Part shown: one piece after another, positions 1 to 5,981 of the stretch | Layout: every line of letters begins with the position of its first letter | How positions within the stretch are numbered: the first letter of the stretch is position 1 | Assembly: GCA_964579675.1 (NCBI GenBank) | Contig: CAZOIA010000253.1 | Location: 1-7,307 of the forward strand | Source of the DNA: CAZOIA01 sp964579675 | GTDB lineage: Bacteria > Planctomycetota > Phycisphaerae > UBA1845 > PWPN01 | Reading direction: 5' to 3' | DNA: 7,307 nucleotides | Translations under genes and position numbers: made by a program | The notes under the pieces: generated by a model | What the model was told of the DNA's origin: nothing | Databases searched by the model: none | The model's input: the letters and a program-made list of their open reading frames with translations, nothing else

Positions 1-1362
1 CTCCGTTTTCCCGCCCTCGAATTTCTTGATGTCTTCGCAGAAATGTGGGAACTCAGCCTTCAGGAGAGTATCACGCTTCTTCTTGGACAACTCGCGCAGA
101 CCGTACTGCATCGCACTTGGCCCGATTATGTACTCTGTCTTCCCGTTTGCATCGCCATCACACTCGTCGTGTTGATGTTGCTTGGCTCGTGTCAGTAGGT
201 CAATCACATCGCGCGGCGTAACGACACCGCGGCCATCCCTGGTGTGGGTATAGATCCAGCGCAACGTCTCGCTTTGGTTAGATCCACTGTGAACGGTGCG
301 TGGAAACACCTTATAGAACGCTTCCCTGCGGTAGTCGCGACTCGCCTTGAGTTTGTCCATATCGAGGCCGACGAACCTGCAGAGCGCGTCCGACGCACGG
401 AGGCGGTTAATGATCAGCGTAAGAATCTGGTCTTCGGACCAGCGCAGGCTATCTGCTTGCCGGGCTGTTACGTGCGTCAGCGCGGTAAAACCTTCCCCGC
501 CCACCGTGACCTGTTCCAAAATGTCGTCTCTAAGGAACACCTTCACGCGGATCAGGTCAGAGGTGAAGATCTTCAGAGTTCGCAGAAGACCGCGTAGCGC
601 GCGTGTTTCTGTTTCTGACCGGCGTGGGAAGATCTCGTCGAGCCGGTCAACCATCATCCACAGGCTGAGGTTGGCTTGGCGGAGTATGTTTTCCAGGTCG
701 TCTTTGATTTGGTTGATGTACTGAGGCAACGCATTAGCATTCGCGCTGTCGTTGGCCTTGGCCGTGGGAGCAGCAGGTTCGCCAAAGAGATTGAGTTCGA
801 TTTCCCCGGCGTCTGGTCGGACGACAACTTTAGGATGGGGCCGCGGAATCGCATTGAGAGCCCACTCGAGGACGTCTGCGAGCTTTTTCTTAGCCTGAAT
901 CTCGGGGATCTTGGCGCTCATGCACGACCTGCGGAAGGCGTCGATCTGCTTCTGTGCCCCCGCCAGATCGCCGGCGTATTTCTCGTTTTTCACGAAGTGC
1001 TCGTGGGCAAGCGACACGAGGTACACACACCAGAAGTTCACGAAGTCGTCTTCTGTGAGGGCATCGAACTGTTTATTGAACGCGTGGAAAACGTTGTCGC
1101 CCTCGGCGCGCACGCCATGAGCGACCACGACCTTTCGCGTTTTGTATAAGAAATCGGGGAGGAATTCGACGACAATTCGATAGAGCGCGCTCTTCCCAGA
1201 GCCCTTTGTGCCGGGGATCAGATCAACACGGTCTTGCGTGAGGTCCGTGAAAACTGAAGTCTCGACGCGCGCGGACCGCAGGAGATGGTCGGATTCTGCG
1301 ACCGAGGAGCCAAAATCTACGCTACGCAAGACTTTCGCCACCTCTGATTTAGGGTAGCCCAT
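1..1362 (-). CDS. P-loop ATPase, probable Sll1717 type (3' end missing)
   Basis: I translated the minus strand codon by codon from ATG 1362 to base 1. It stays open for 454 codons and runs off the left edge, so the C-terminus is missing. The ATG has an AGAGGT Shine-Dalgarno at 1370..1375, 7 nt upstream. A Walker A motif, GTKGSGKS, lies at residues 51-58. A hydrophobic strand ending in Walker-B-like acids (LWMMVDRLDEIF, about 234-245; D239, D242, E243) follows about 180 residues later. Next come KVFLRDDI (274-281) and a conserved-looking RWSEDQILTLIINRL stretch (about 305-319). This order matches my recollection of the Sll1717-type P-loop ATPases, whose biochemical role is unknown and which are often found in accessory or defence-like regions. 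No transmembrane segment is evident. A low-complexity Ala/Asn/Pro linker covers about 195-214, and a His/Asp-rich patch (KQHQHDECDGD) about 394-404. Lower GC than the neighbouring operon and codons such as TTA, ATA, AGA and CGA hint at transfer. ATP binding is secure; the family name is less so, and other AAA/STAND-like ATPases are possible. Confidence 0.85.
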   Translation of the reverse strand, partial: MGYPKSEVAKVLRSVDFGSSVAESDHLLRSARVETSVFTDLTQDRVDLIPGTKGSGKSALYRIVVEFLPDFLYKTRKVVVAHGVRAEGDNVFHAFNKQFDALTEDDFVNFWCVYLVSLAHEHFVKNEKYAGDLAGAQKQIDAFRRSCMSAKIPEIQAKKKLADVLEWALNAIPRPHPKVVVRPDAGEIELNLFGEPAAPTAKANDSANANALPQYINQIKDDLENILRQANLSLWMMVDRLDEIFPRRSETETRALRGLLRTLKIFTSDLIRVKVFLRDDILEQVTVGGEGFTALTHVTARQADSLRWSEDQILTLIINRLRASDALCRFVGLDMDKLKASRDYRREAFYKVFPRTVHSGSNQSETLRWIYTHTRDGRGVVTPRDVIDLLTRAKQHQHDECDGDANGKTEYIIGPSAMQYGLRELSKKKRDTLLKAEFPHFCEDIKKFEGGKTE

Positions 1363-1381
1363 AAGACGTACCTCTCAGTCC

Positions 1382-1415
1382 CGTAGCGTGGGGACCGCCC
1401 ACCAGTTTCGCTACG
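1382..1415 (-). repeat. Inverted repeat just upstream of the ATPase gene
   Basis: CGTAGCG (1382..1388) and CGCTACG (1409..1415) are perfect 7-bp inverted arms around a 20-nt loop. TGGG/CCCA (1389..1392 and 1398..1401) could extend the stem. It lies about 20 bp upstream of the ATPase start, just before its Shine-Dalgarno, and overlaps the final stop of the preceding gene remnant. It could be an operator, an attenuator-like hairpin or chance. There is no U-tract, so a standard intrinsic terminator is unlikely. Confidence 0.3.
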
Positions 1416-1749
1416 CCCCGATCGTCGCGCTGGCCGTTTCGCTTTATGGTCCCTTTTCGCCGGTTGTGGCGACCCAGCGGAGCATGTAATGGGCCGTCTC
1501 GCCGCCGTCTTGGCCCTGGTAGTCTACCACGTAGGGCGTGCGCGTGTCCACCAAGAGGAAGCTCAGTTCGCTGGCGCCGGTGGGCGGCGGGGATCGAAAC
1601 CGCAGGTTTTCGCAAATCAGCGGCCGGGCCGTGAAAGATTCCCCTGGCAACTCCGAATCAGGAACAGGAGAGATGACCAGCGCTCGATTGCCGTTCACTT
1701 CCTCTATCCTGAGAGCACCAGGGACCGCGCCGACTTTTACCTGGTGCTT
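1411..1749 (-). pseudogene. Remnant of a protein ending in a GEKGPWSE-type tail, broken by stops
   Basis: The frame is open on the minus strand from after a TGA (1750..1752) to a TAA (1444..1446). It reads KHQVKVGAVPG... and ends ...TAHYMLRWVATTGEKGP. If the TAA is skipped, the same frame continues SETASATIGA and then TAG (1411..1413). From memory, many uncharacterised proteins in planctomycete and metagenomic genomes end in a beta-sandwich-like segment with DTRTPYVVDY, HYMLRW and GEKGPWSETASATI. Here the TAA sits exactly where the Trp codon is expected. The part resembling that family starts only around PPPTGASELSF. The ~45 residues before it look protein-like, but I do not recognise them. 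A GTG at 1696..1698 with AGGA 8 nt upstream could still start an 84-residue product. The frame extends upstream of the TGA to an ATG at 1801..1803 (MRANGAHLSTEEIKCAK), with a TAG just before that. No function can be assigned. A short expressed orphan gene is the alternative. Confidence 0.55.
1714..1748. repeat. 9-bp perfect inverted repeat with 17-nt spacer
   Basis: AGCACCAGG (1714..1722) is the exact reverse complement of CCTGGTGCT (1740..1748), with 17 nt between. It lies at the 5' end of the broken gene, next to its TGA, and covers the codons for HQVKVGAVPGA. It could be a hairpin, a protein-binding palindrome or the trace of a small mobile element. No direct-repeat flank or transposase is seen. 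Confidence 0.35.
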
Positions 1750-1830
1750 TCACTTTGCGCACTTAATCTCTTCCGTCGAGAGATGCGCGCCGTTTGCGCG
1801 CATGTTCTTCTATGAGGTTCCTGTTGGGTT

Positions 1831-1854
1831 GCGGACCACAAGAAGGCGGTCCGC
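1831..1854 (-). terminator. Candidate hairpin downstream of the ACP gene
   Basis: GCGGACC (1831..1837) and GGTCCGC (1848..1854) form a perfect 7-bp GC-rich stem around a 10-nt loop, 77 bp past the acyl carrier protein stop. Read on the minus strand it is followed by AACCCAACAGG, not a run of U, so it would be at best an atypical terminator or an mRNA 3'-end stabiliser. Two 13-bp odd palindromes share the interval: AGGCGGTCCGCCT (1844..1856), which overlaps the right arm, and CGCCGGACCGGCG (1871..1883). Confidence 0.3.
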
Positions 1855-1931
1855 CTCAGGCAATCGGTTTCGCCGGACCGGCGGCACCCGAGCCGGGCAC
1901 ACTCGCATCCGCCGACAGCTTCGGACGGGCG

Positions 1932-2177
1932 CTACTTGCTCAGATGCCGGGCGATGAACTCGGCGGCCCCTTCAACCGTTTCAACGGCCAGGGCTGCGTC
2001 CTCGTCCATCTCGATGCCGAATTCCTCCTCGAAAGCCGCGACCAGCTCTACGCTCTGGACGGACTCGGCACCGAGGTCGAACACGAAATTCGAGTTCGGT
2101 TGGATCGTTTCAGGGTCCAGGTCCAACACGCGGGCGGTGACTTTGACCACCCGTTCAAGAGTATCTTCTTCTGCCAT
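1932..2177 (-). CDS. Acyl carrier protein (phosphopantetheine-binding)
   Basis: An 81-residue acidic protein with the four-helix acyl carrier protein layout. The signature DLGAESVQSVEL (residues 34-45) places the phosphopantetheine serine at S39. It is followed by the recognition helix VELVAAFEEEFGIEM and a C-terminal AAEFIARHL helix. The canonical D-S-L is E-S-V here, and Q41 replaces the common Asp. A 4'-phosphopantetheinyl transferase would be needed for activity. The start chosen is ATG 2177, because GGAG lies 9 nt upstream and the length then matches normal ACPs. An ATG at 2213 would add 12 residues (MQPPVRALETLW) with no evident ribosome site. The gene is 70 bp after the acyl-CoA ligase and is likely in the same transcript. 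No ketosynthase or FabD-like partner is in the window, so it may be either the housekeeping fatty-acid ACP or a dedicated carrier. The family call is secure; the role is open. Confidence 0.93.
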   Translation of the reverse strand: MAEEDTLERVVKVTARVLDLDPETIQPNSNFVFDLGAESVQSVELVAAFEEEFGIEMDEDAALAVETVEGAAEFIARHLSK

Positions 2178-2186
2178 CCAAAGGGT

Positions 2187-2190
2187 CTCC
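2187..2190 (-). promoter_or_regulatory. Ribosome binding site fixing the ACP start
   Basis: GGAG on the minus strand (CTCC on the plus strand) lies 9 nt before ATG 2177. It supports this start over the in-frame ATG at 2213, which lies upstream of this site. Confidence 0.6.
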
Positions 2191-2202
2191 AAAGCACGAA
2201 CT

Positions 2203-2223
2203 GGCGGCTGCATCAGGGCCGCC
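2203..2223. repeat. 6-bp GC inverted repeat between ligase and ACP genes
   Basis: GGCGGC (2203..2208) and GCCGCC (2218..2223) enclose a 9-nt spacer in the 70-bp gap between the acyl-CoA ligase stop and the ACP Shine-Dalgarno. A CCCCGGGG palindrome (2222..2229) adjoins it. It may form an intercistronic mRNA hairpin that affects processing or relative ACP expression, but in such GC-rich DNA it could be chance. There is no U-tract. Confidence 0.25.
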
Positions 2224-2247
2224 CCGGGGATTCAACCGGTCGGGAGT

Positions 2248-4425
2248 TTAACCGTTTCCCAGCCGAATGCGAACATCGGCCACGTGACACCCCTCGCCGG
2301 CGGGGTGCACGATGAGGGGATTGATATCCAGCTCGGCGATTTGGGGGAAGTCGGCGGCCAACTGGCTGAGGCGCTTGAGCGTGTCGGCAATGGAAGCTAT
2401 GTCGCTGGGCGCTTCGCCCCGGAGCCCCCGCAGCACCGCCGACGTCCGGAGCTCGCCCACCATGTCGGTTGCGGTCAGCTCCCGGATGGGCACGAGCCGG
2501 AAGGTCACGTCCTTGAAGGCCTCCACGTAGATGCCACCGAGTCCGAACATGACCACGTGGCCGAACACCGGGTCGCGACTGACACCCAGGATGACCTCCT
2601 TGCCCGCGGGGATCATCTTGCGGACCAGGATCCCACGGATATCCTCCTGGTTGAGGTGCTTGAGGAGGTTGTCGCGCATGGCGGCGTAGGCATTGCGGAC
2701 CTCGGCGGCATCGTGCAGATTCAGTATGACGCCCTTCATTTCGAACTTGTGAATGACCTTCGGGGCCACCACCCGCAGCACGACGGGATAGCCGACCCGC
2801 TCGGCGGCGGCGACGGCCTCGGCCGCGGTTTGCGTCAGCTCGTAGTCCACCAGCGGGAACCCGTAGGCGCCGAGAATGCGCAGGGCCTCCACCTCGGTGA
2901 TGTAGCCCTCCGGCGCGTCGTTGATAATCGATGCCACCGCTTCACGATCCACGTCATACCACTTGATTTCGGTACGCTCGCGGTCGAGCCAGGAGCGATA
3001 CTTCATCACGTCGCGCATGGCGTCGCAGGCCCACTCGGGGAGGATATAGTGCGGGATGCCGTGACGCTGCAGCAACTGGATGCCCGGGACGACGTCCTTG
3101 GCCCCCATGAATGAGCAGACAAGTGGTTTGCCGGCTTGTCTGCATCGCGTGTGGACGTCGCAAACCGCCTGGGCGATGCCCTCGATGTTGGTCATGGATT
3201 GGGGGGTCAGGATGACGAGGACCTGATCGACGTTCGGGTCGTCGAGGACGGCCTCGAGGGCCGCGGCGTAGCGATCGTCGCGGGCGTCGCCGATCAGGTC
3301 GATCGGGTTATTCAGGTTGGCGGTAGGGGGCAGGGGCCTTTTCAGTCTGGCGGTGGTCTCGGGGGCGAAGGTGGCGAGTTCCAGCCCGCGCTCGACGGCG
3401 GCGTCGGTGGCCATCACGCCCGGCCCACCGGCGTTGGTGACGATGGCAATGCGGTTCCCCACGGGCAAAGGCTGATACGCCAGTAGCTGGCCGGTATCGA
3501 ACATCTCCTCGATCGAGTCGCACCGGATAACGCCGGCCTGCTCGAAGACGGCGTTGCAGACGATCTCGGAGGCCGCCAGGGCGCCGGTGTGGGACTGGGC
3601 GGCGGCGGCCCCGGCGGCGGTCCGGCCGCCCTTGATCGCGAGGATCGGCTTGGGGTGCTCGATCTCCCCGGTGACCTGGCGGGCGATCTCGATCAGCTCT
3701 TTTCCTCGTCTGATCTCCTCCAGATAGAGCAGGATGACGGAGGTCTGGGGATCGGTAGCGAGGAACTTCAACAGGTCGATCTCGCTGACGTCAGCCTTGT
3801 TGCCCAGGCTCACGAATTTCGAGAAGCCGATGTCTTTGCCCTGGGCGTAGTCGAGCACGGCGGTGCACAACGCGCCGCTCTGGGAGAGGAACGCGATATT
3901 GCCCTCGGCGGGCATGGCCCGGGCGAAGCTCGCGTTGAGGCAGATGTCCGGCTCGGTGTTGATGACGCCCAGACAGTTCGGCCCGATGAGCCGCATGCCG
4001 TACTCCGCGGCAATCGCCTTGATCCGCTCCTCGCGGGCGGCGCCCTCTGCGCCGATCTCCCGAAACCCGGCCGAGATGATGACCGCCGCCCGGATGCCCT
4101 TCTCCCCGCACTGCTTGAGTGCCATCTCGCACACCCGCCCCGGGAAAACCAGCACCGCCAGGTCCACCGGGTCGGGTATGTCCAGCACGTAATCATACGC
4201 GCGGACACCCGCGATGTGCCGCTTGCGCGGCGCGACCGGGTACACCGTGCCGTTGAACCGGCCGATCAGAACGTTGATGAACATATCGAAGGGTACCGTG
4301 CCCGGCGTGTTCGTCACCCCGAGGACGGCGACCGACCTGGGGCGAAAGATCAGATCCAGCCCCTCGTCTGAAGGACCGCTCTTCGAAATCACGCCCGTCT
4401 CTTGTGATATCGCTGTTCGTGTCAT
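2248..4425 (-). CDS. Acetate (acyl)-CoA ligase, ADP-forming, fused alpha-beta
   Basis: A 725-residue cytoplasmic enzyme that reversibly converts acyl-CoA + ADP + Pi into acid + CoA + ATP, usually with acetyl-CoA. Domain order by sequence is as follows. A Rossmann CoA-binding domain spans about 24-155 (SVAVLGVTNTPGTVP near 31-45; IGPNCLG at 147-153). Succinyl-CoA-synthetase-like flavodoxin domains cover about 160-475 (FLSQSGAL at 179-186). A C-terminal ATP-grasp domain covers about 500-725. The catalytic phospho-histidine is H279 in SHTGALA. ATP-grasp hallmarks are VVLRVVAPKVIHK (548-560, H559), GLGGIYVEAFKDVTFRLVPI (628-647) and ELDINPLIV (698-706). Length fits the single-chain form, and no GNAT domain follows, so it is not a Pat-type protein acetyltransferase. 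ATG 4425 has a GGTGGA/GGAAG Shine-Dalgarno a few bases upstream. It lies 87 bp after the citrate-synthase-like gene and 70 bp before the ACP gene. Substrate preference (acetate, propionate, aryl or branched acids) cannot be read from sequence. Confidence 0.93.
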   Translation of the reverse strand: MTRTAISQETGVISKSGPSDEGLDLIFRPRSVAVLGVTNTPGTVPFDMFINVLIGRFNGTVYPVAPRKRHIAGVRAYDYVLDIPDPVDLAVLVFPGRVCEMALKQCGEKGIRAAVIISAGFREIGAEGAAREERIKAIAAEYGMRLIGPNCLGVINTEPDICLNASFARAMPAEGNIAFLSQSGALCTAVLDYAQGKDIGFSKFVSLGNKADVSEIDLLKFLATDPQTSVILLYLEEIRRGKELIEIARQVTGEIEHPKPILAIKGGRTAAGAAAAQSHTGALAASEIVCNAVFEQAGVIRCDSIEEMFDTGQLLAYQPLPVGNRIAIVTNAGGPGVMATDAAVERGLELATFAPETTARLKRPLPPTANLNNPIDLIGDARDDRYAAALEAVLDDPNVDQVLVILTPQSMTNIEGIAQAVCDVHTRCRQAGKPLVCSFMGAKDVVPGIQLLQRHGIPHYILPEWACDAMRDVMKYRSWLDRERTEIKWYDVDREAVASIINDAPEGYITEVEALRILGAYGFPLVDYELTQTAAEAVAAAERVGYPVVLRVVAPKVIHKFEMKGVILNLHDAAEVRNAYAAMRDNLLKHLNQEDIRGILVRKMIPAGKEVILGVSRDPVFGHVVMFGLGGIYVEAFKDVTFRLVPIRELTATDMVGELRTSAVLRGLRGEAPSDIASIADTLKRLSQLAADFPQIAELDINPLIVHPAGEGCHVADVRIRLGNG

Positions 4426-4512
4426 GCTCTTCCACCCATTCTGTCAGCCCAATTTTCTCAATAGAATACCCTGGCCGGAAGGATCGTCAACCGACCTGCG
4501 GCCGCTCGGGCT

Positions 4513-5952
4513 TCATGCCCGCGGATCGTCCGGTCGAAGTCGGACACGCTGAGAAGGCGCCTGGTCGGTGCCGGTCTTGTACTTGGCATAGAGGTCCGGC
4601 AGGTGCGTTCGGATCTGCTGCTCGAGCTCCTCGTCGCTGATGGCGGTGAGGCGCCCGTGAACGTTATACTGGTCCATCACCCACTTCTGGACCTTGACGA
4701 TCCGGGTGAGCTTGACTTCGTCAGGCGTGCCCCTGGTTCCCAGGAACTCGTTGACCCAGACGGCGATGCCGTCGGTTCCGGTCTTGTCGGTGATGGCCAC
4801 TTTGGGCGGCCGATTGAGCAGCGCGGCGGTGTCCATAACGTTGTAGATGCGCTCGTCGCGTCGCAGGCCACCGGCGTGGATGCCCGCCCGCGTCGTGTTG
4901 AAGTGCTTGCCCGCGAACGGGTAATTGTCGGGGATCGGGAAACCGATGCTCTGCATGTAGCGGACGATCTCGGTGATCATGCGGGTTTCGATGCCGCACA
5001 GGTTGCCCTTCATCGCGATGTATTCCACGATCGCGCCCTCCAGCGGAGGGTTGCCCGTCCGCTCCCCGTAGCCGAACAGCGTTGCGTTTAGGGCATTGCA
5101 GCCGCAGATCCAGGCGGTGGTGCCGTTGATGTGAACCTTGTGGAAATCGTTGTGACCGTGCCACTCCAGGCGATGGGGCGGGATGCCGCACTCGTTGATC
5201 ATGTACCAGCACAGCTTGGGGATCGAGCGAGGCGGGGCCACGTTCGGATAACCCAGCCCGAACCCCATCGTGTCGCAGAGCCGGATCTTGACCTTCAGGT
5301 GGTCCGGCACCTGCTCGCTCATTCGGGCTAGCTTCTGGACGAAGGGGAACACGAACCCCTCCCAGTCGGCGCGGGTGACGTCCTCCAGATGGCACCGCGG
5401 GCGCACACCGGTCTCCAAGGCCGCCTCGACCACCTCCACGTACTGATCGAACGCCTGCTGACGGGTCTGCTTCTGCTTGTAGAAGATGTGGTAGTCGCTG
5501 CTGCTGGTCAGCATGCCGGATTCGGCGAGCCCGGCTTCCTTCACCAGCCGGAAGTCACCCTTAACCGCACGGATCCACCCCGTGATCTCGGGATATTTCA
5601 GGCCCAGCTCCCGGCACTTGTCAAGCGCTTCACGGTCGTTCTTGGTATACAGGAAGAACTCCGTCTGGCGGATCACGCCGTTGGGCCCGCCGAGCCGCGA
5701 GAGCATCTCGTAAAGCTTGACCTGCTGTTCAACGGTGTAGGGCGGACGCGCCTGCTGACCGTCGCGAAACGTGGTGTCGGTGATGTGGAGGTCTTCGCGG
5801 ACCCGGGCGGCAGGATCGTACGCCACCTCCCTGCCGCCAATCCTCTCGACCCACGGGCCTTCAAACTTGATCAGCGGCGGCAGAGAGTGGGGAAAGACGT
5901 CCTCGACCAGATTCGGTTCGGCAATGTTCTCAAGCGCGTATTCCTTCGCCAT
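4513..5952 (-). CDS. DRE-TIM acyl-CoA condensing enzyme, probable Re-citrate synthase
   Basis: A 479-residue protein of the HMGL-like/isopropylmalate-homocitrate synthase superfamily, which condenses acetyl-CoA with a 2-oxo acid in a divalent-metal-dependent TIM barrel. Visible motifs are ITDTTFRDGQQARPPYT (57-73; R63, D64), IRQTEFFLYTKNDREAL (94-110), YPEITGWIRA (120-129), RCHLEDVTRADWEGF (186-200), the metal-binding HGHNDFHKV (265-273; H265, H267), GERTGNPPLEG (296-306) and TTRAGIHAGG (353-362). The long RQTEFFLY, PEITGWIRA, EDVTRAD and GERTGNPP blocks agree with my memory of clostridial Re-citrate synthase (EC 2.3.3.3) better than with LeuA or NifV. The C-terminal LeuA regulatory domain seems absent. 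Re-citrate synthase would feed oxaloacetate and acetyl-CoA into citrate in anaerobes lacking ordinary GltA. ATG 5952 has an ideal AGGAG 8 nt upstream, 29 bp after the preceding gene, so the two are co-transcribed. Homocitrate or another alkylmalate synthase activity remains possible. Confidence 0.88.
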   Translation of the reverse strand: MAKEYALENIAEPNLVEDVFPHSLPPLIKFEGPWVERIGGREVAYDPAARVREDLHITDTTFRDGQQARPPYTVEQQVKLYEMLSRLGGPNGVIRQTEFFLYTKNDREALDKCRELGLKYPEITGWIRAVKGDFRLVKEAGLAESGMLTSSSDYHIFYKQKQTRQQAFDQYVEVVEAALETGVRPRCHLEDVTRADWEGFVFPFVQKLARMSEQVPDHLKVKIRLCDTMGFGLGYPNVAPPRSIPKLCWYMINECGIPPHRLEWHGHNDFHKVHINGTTAWICGCNALNATLFGYGERTGNPPLEGAIVEYIAMKGNLCGIETRMITEIVRYMQSIGFPIPDNYPFAGKHFNTTRAGIHAGGLRRDERIYNVMDTAALLNRPPKVAITDKTGTDGIAVWVNEFLGTRGTPDEVKLTRIVKVQKWVMDQYNVHGRLTAISDEELEQQIRTHLPDLYAKYKTGTDQAPSQRVRLRPDDPRA

Positions 5953-5981
5953 GGTCTGATCTCCTGTTCCGGCTTACAGCA

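Noticed and set aside
676..1149. 157-codon plus-strand frame, with shorter plus-strand frames at 244..597 and 347..724
   Set aside because: They lie opposite the continuous minus-strand P-loop ATPase, which has coherent motifs and a ribosome site.
1349..1615. 88-codon minus-strand frame overlapping the gene remnant
   Set aside because: Its Arg/His/Gly-rich translation is an out-of-frame reading of the remnant, whose own frame gives the DTRTPYVVDY and HYMLRW segments.
1750..1752. TGA read as Trp or selenocysteine (recoding) in the remnant frame
   Set aside because: The citrate-synthase-like gene here ends normally at TGA, the remnant also holds an in-frame TAA, and no convincing SECIS-like element was seen. 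Simple decay is more economical.
1936..3114. 392-codon open frame on the plus strand
   Set aside because: It is antisense to the acyl carrier protein and acyl-CoA ligase genes, has a low-complexity Gly/His/Asp-rich translation and no recognisable motif. It is a GC-bias shadow.
3589..4371. 260-codon plus-strand frame inside the ligase gene
   Set aside because: It is antisense to the CoA-binding and succinyl-CoA-synthetase-like domains, with no motifs of its own.
4498..4505. GCGGCCGC palindrome between the citrate-synthase-like and ligase genes
   Set aside because: An 8-bp palindrome is expected by chance in GC-rich DNA, and there is no U-tract to make it a terminator.
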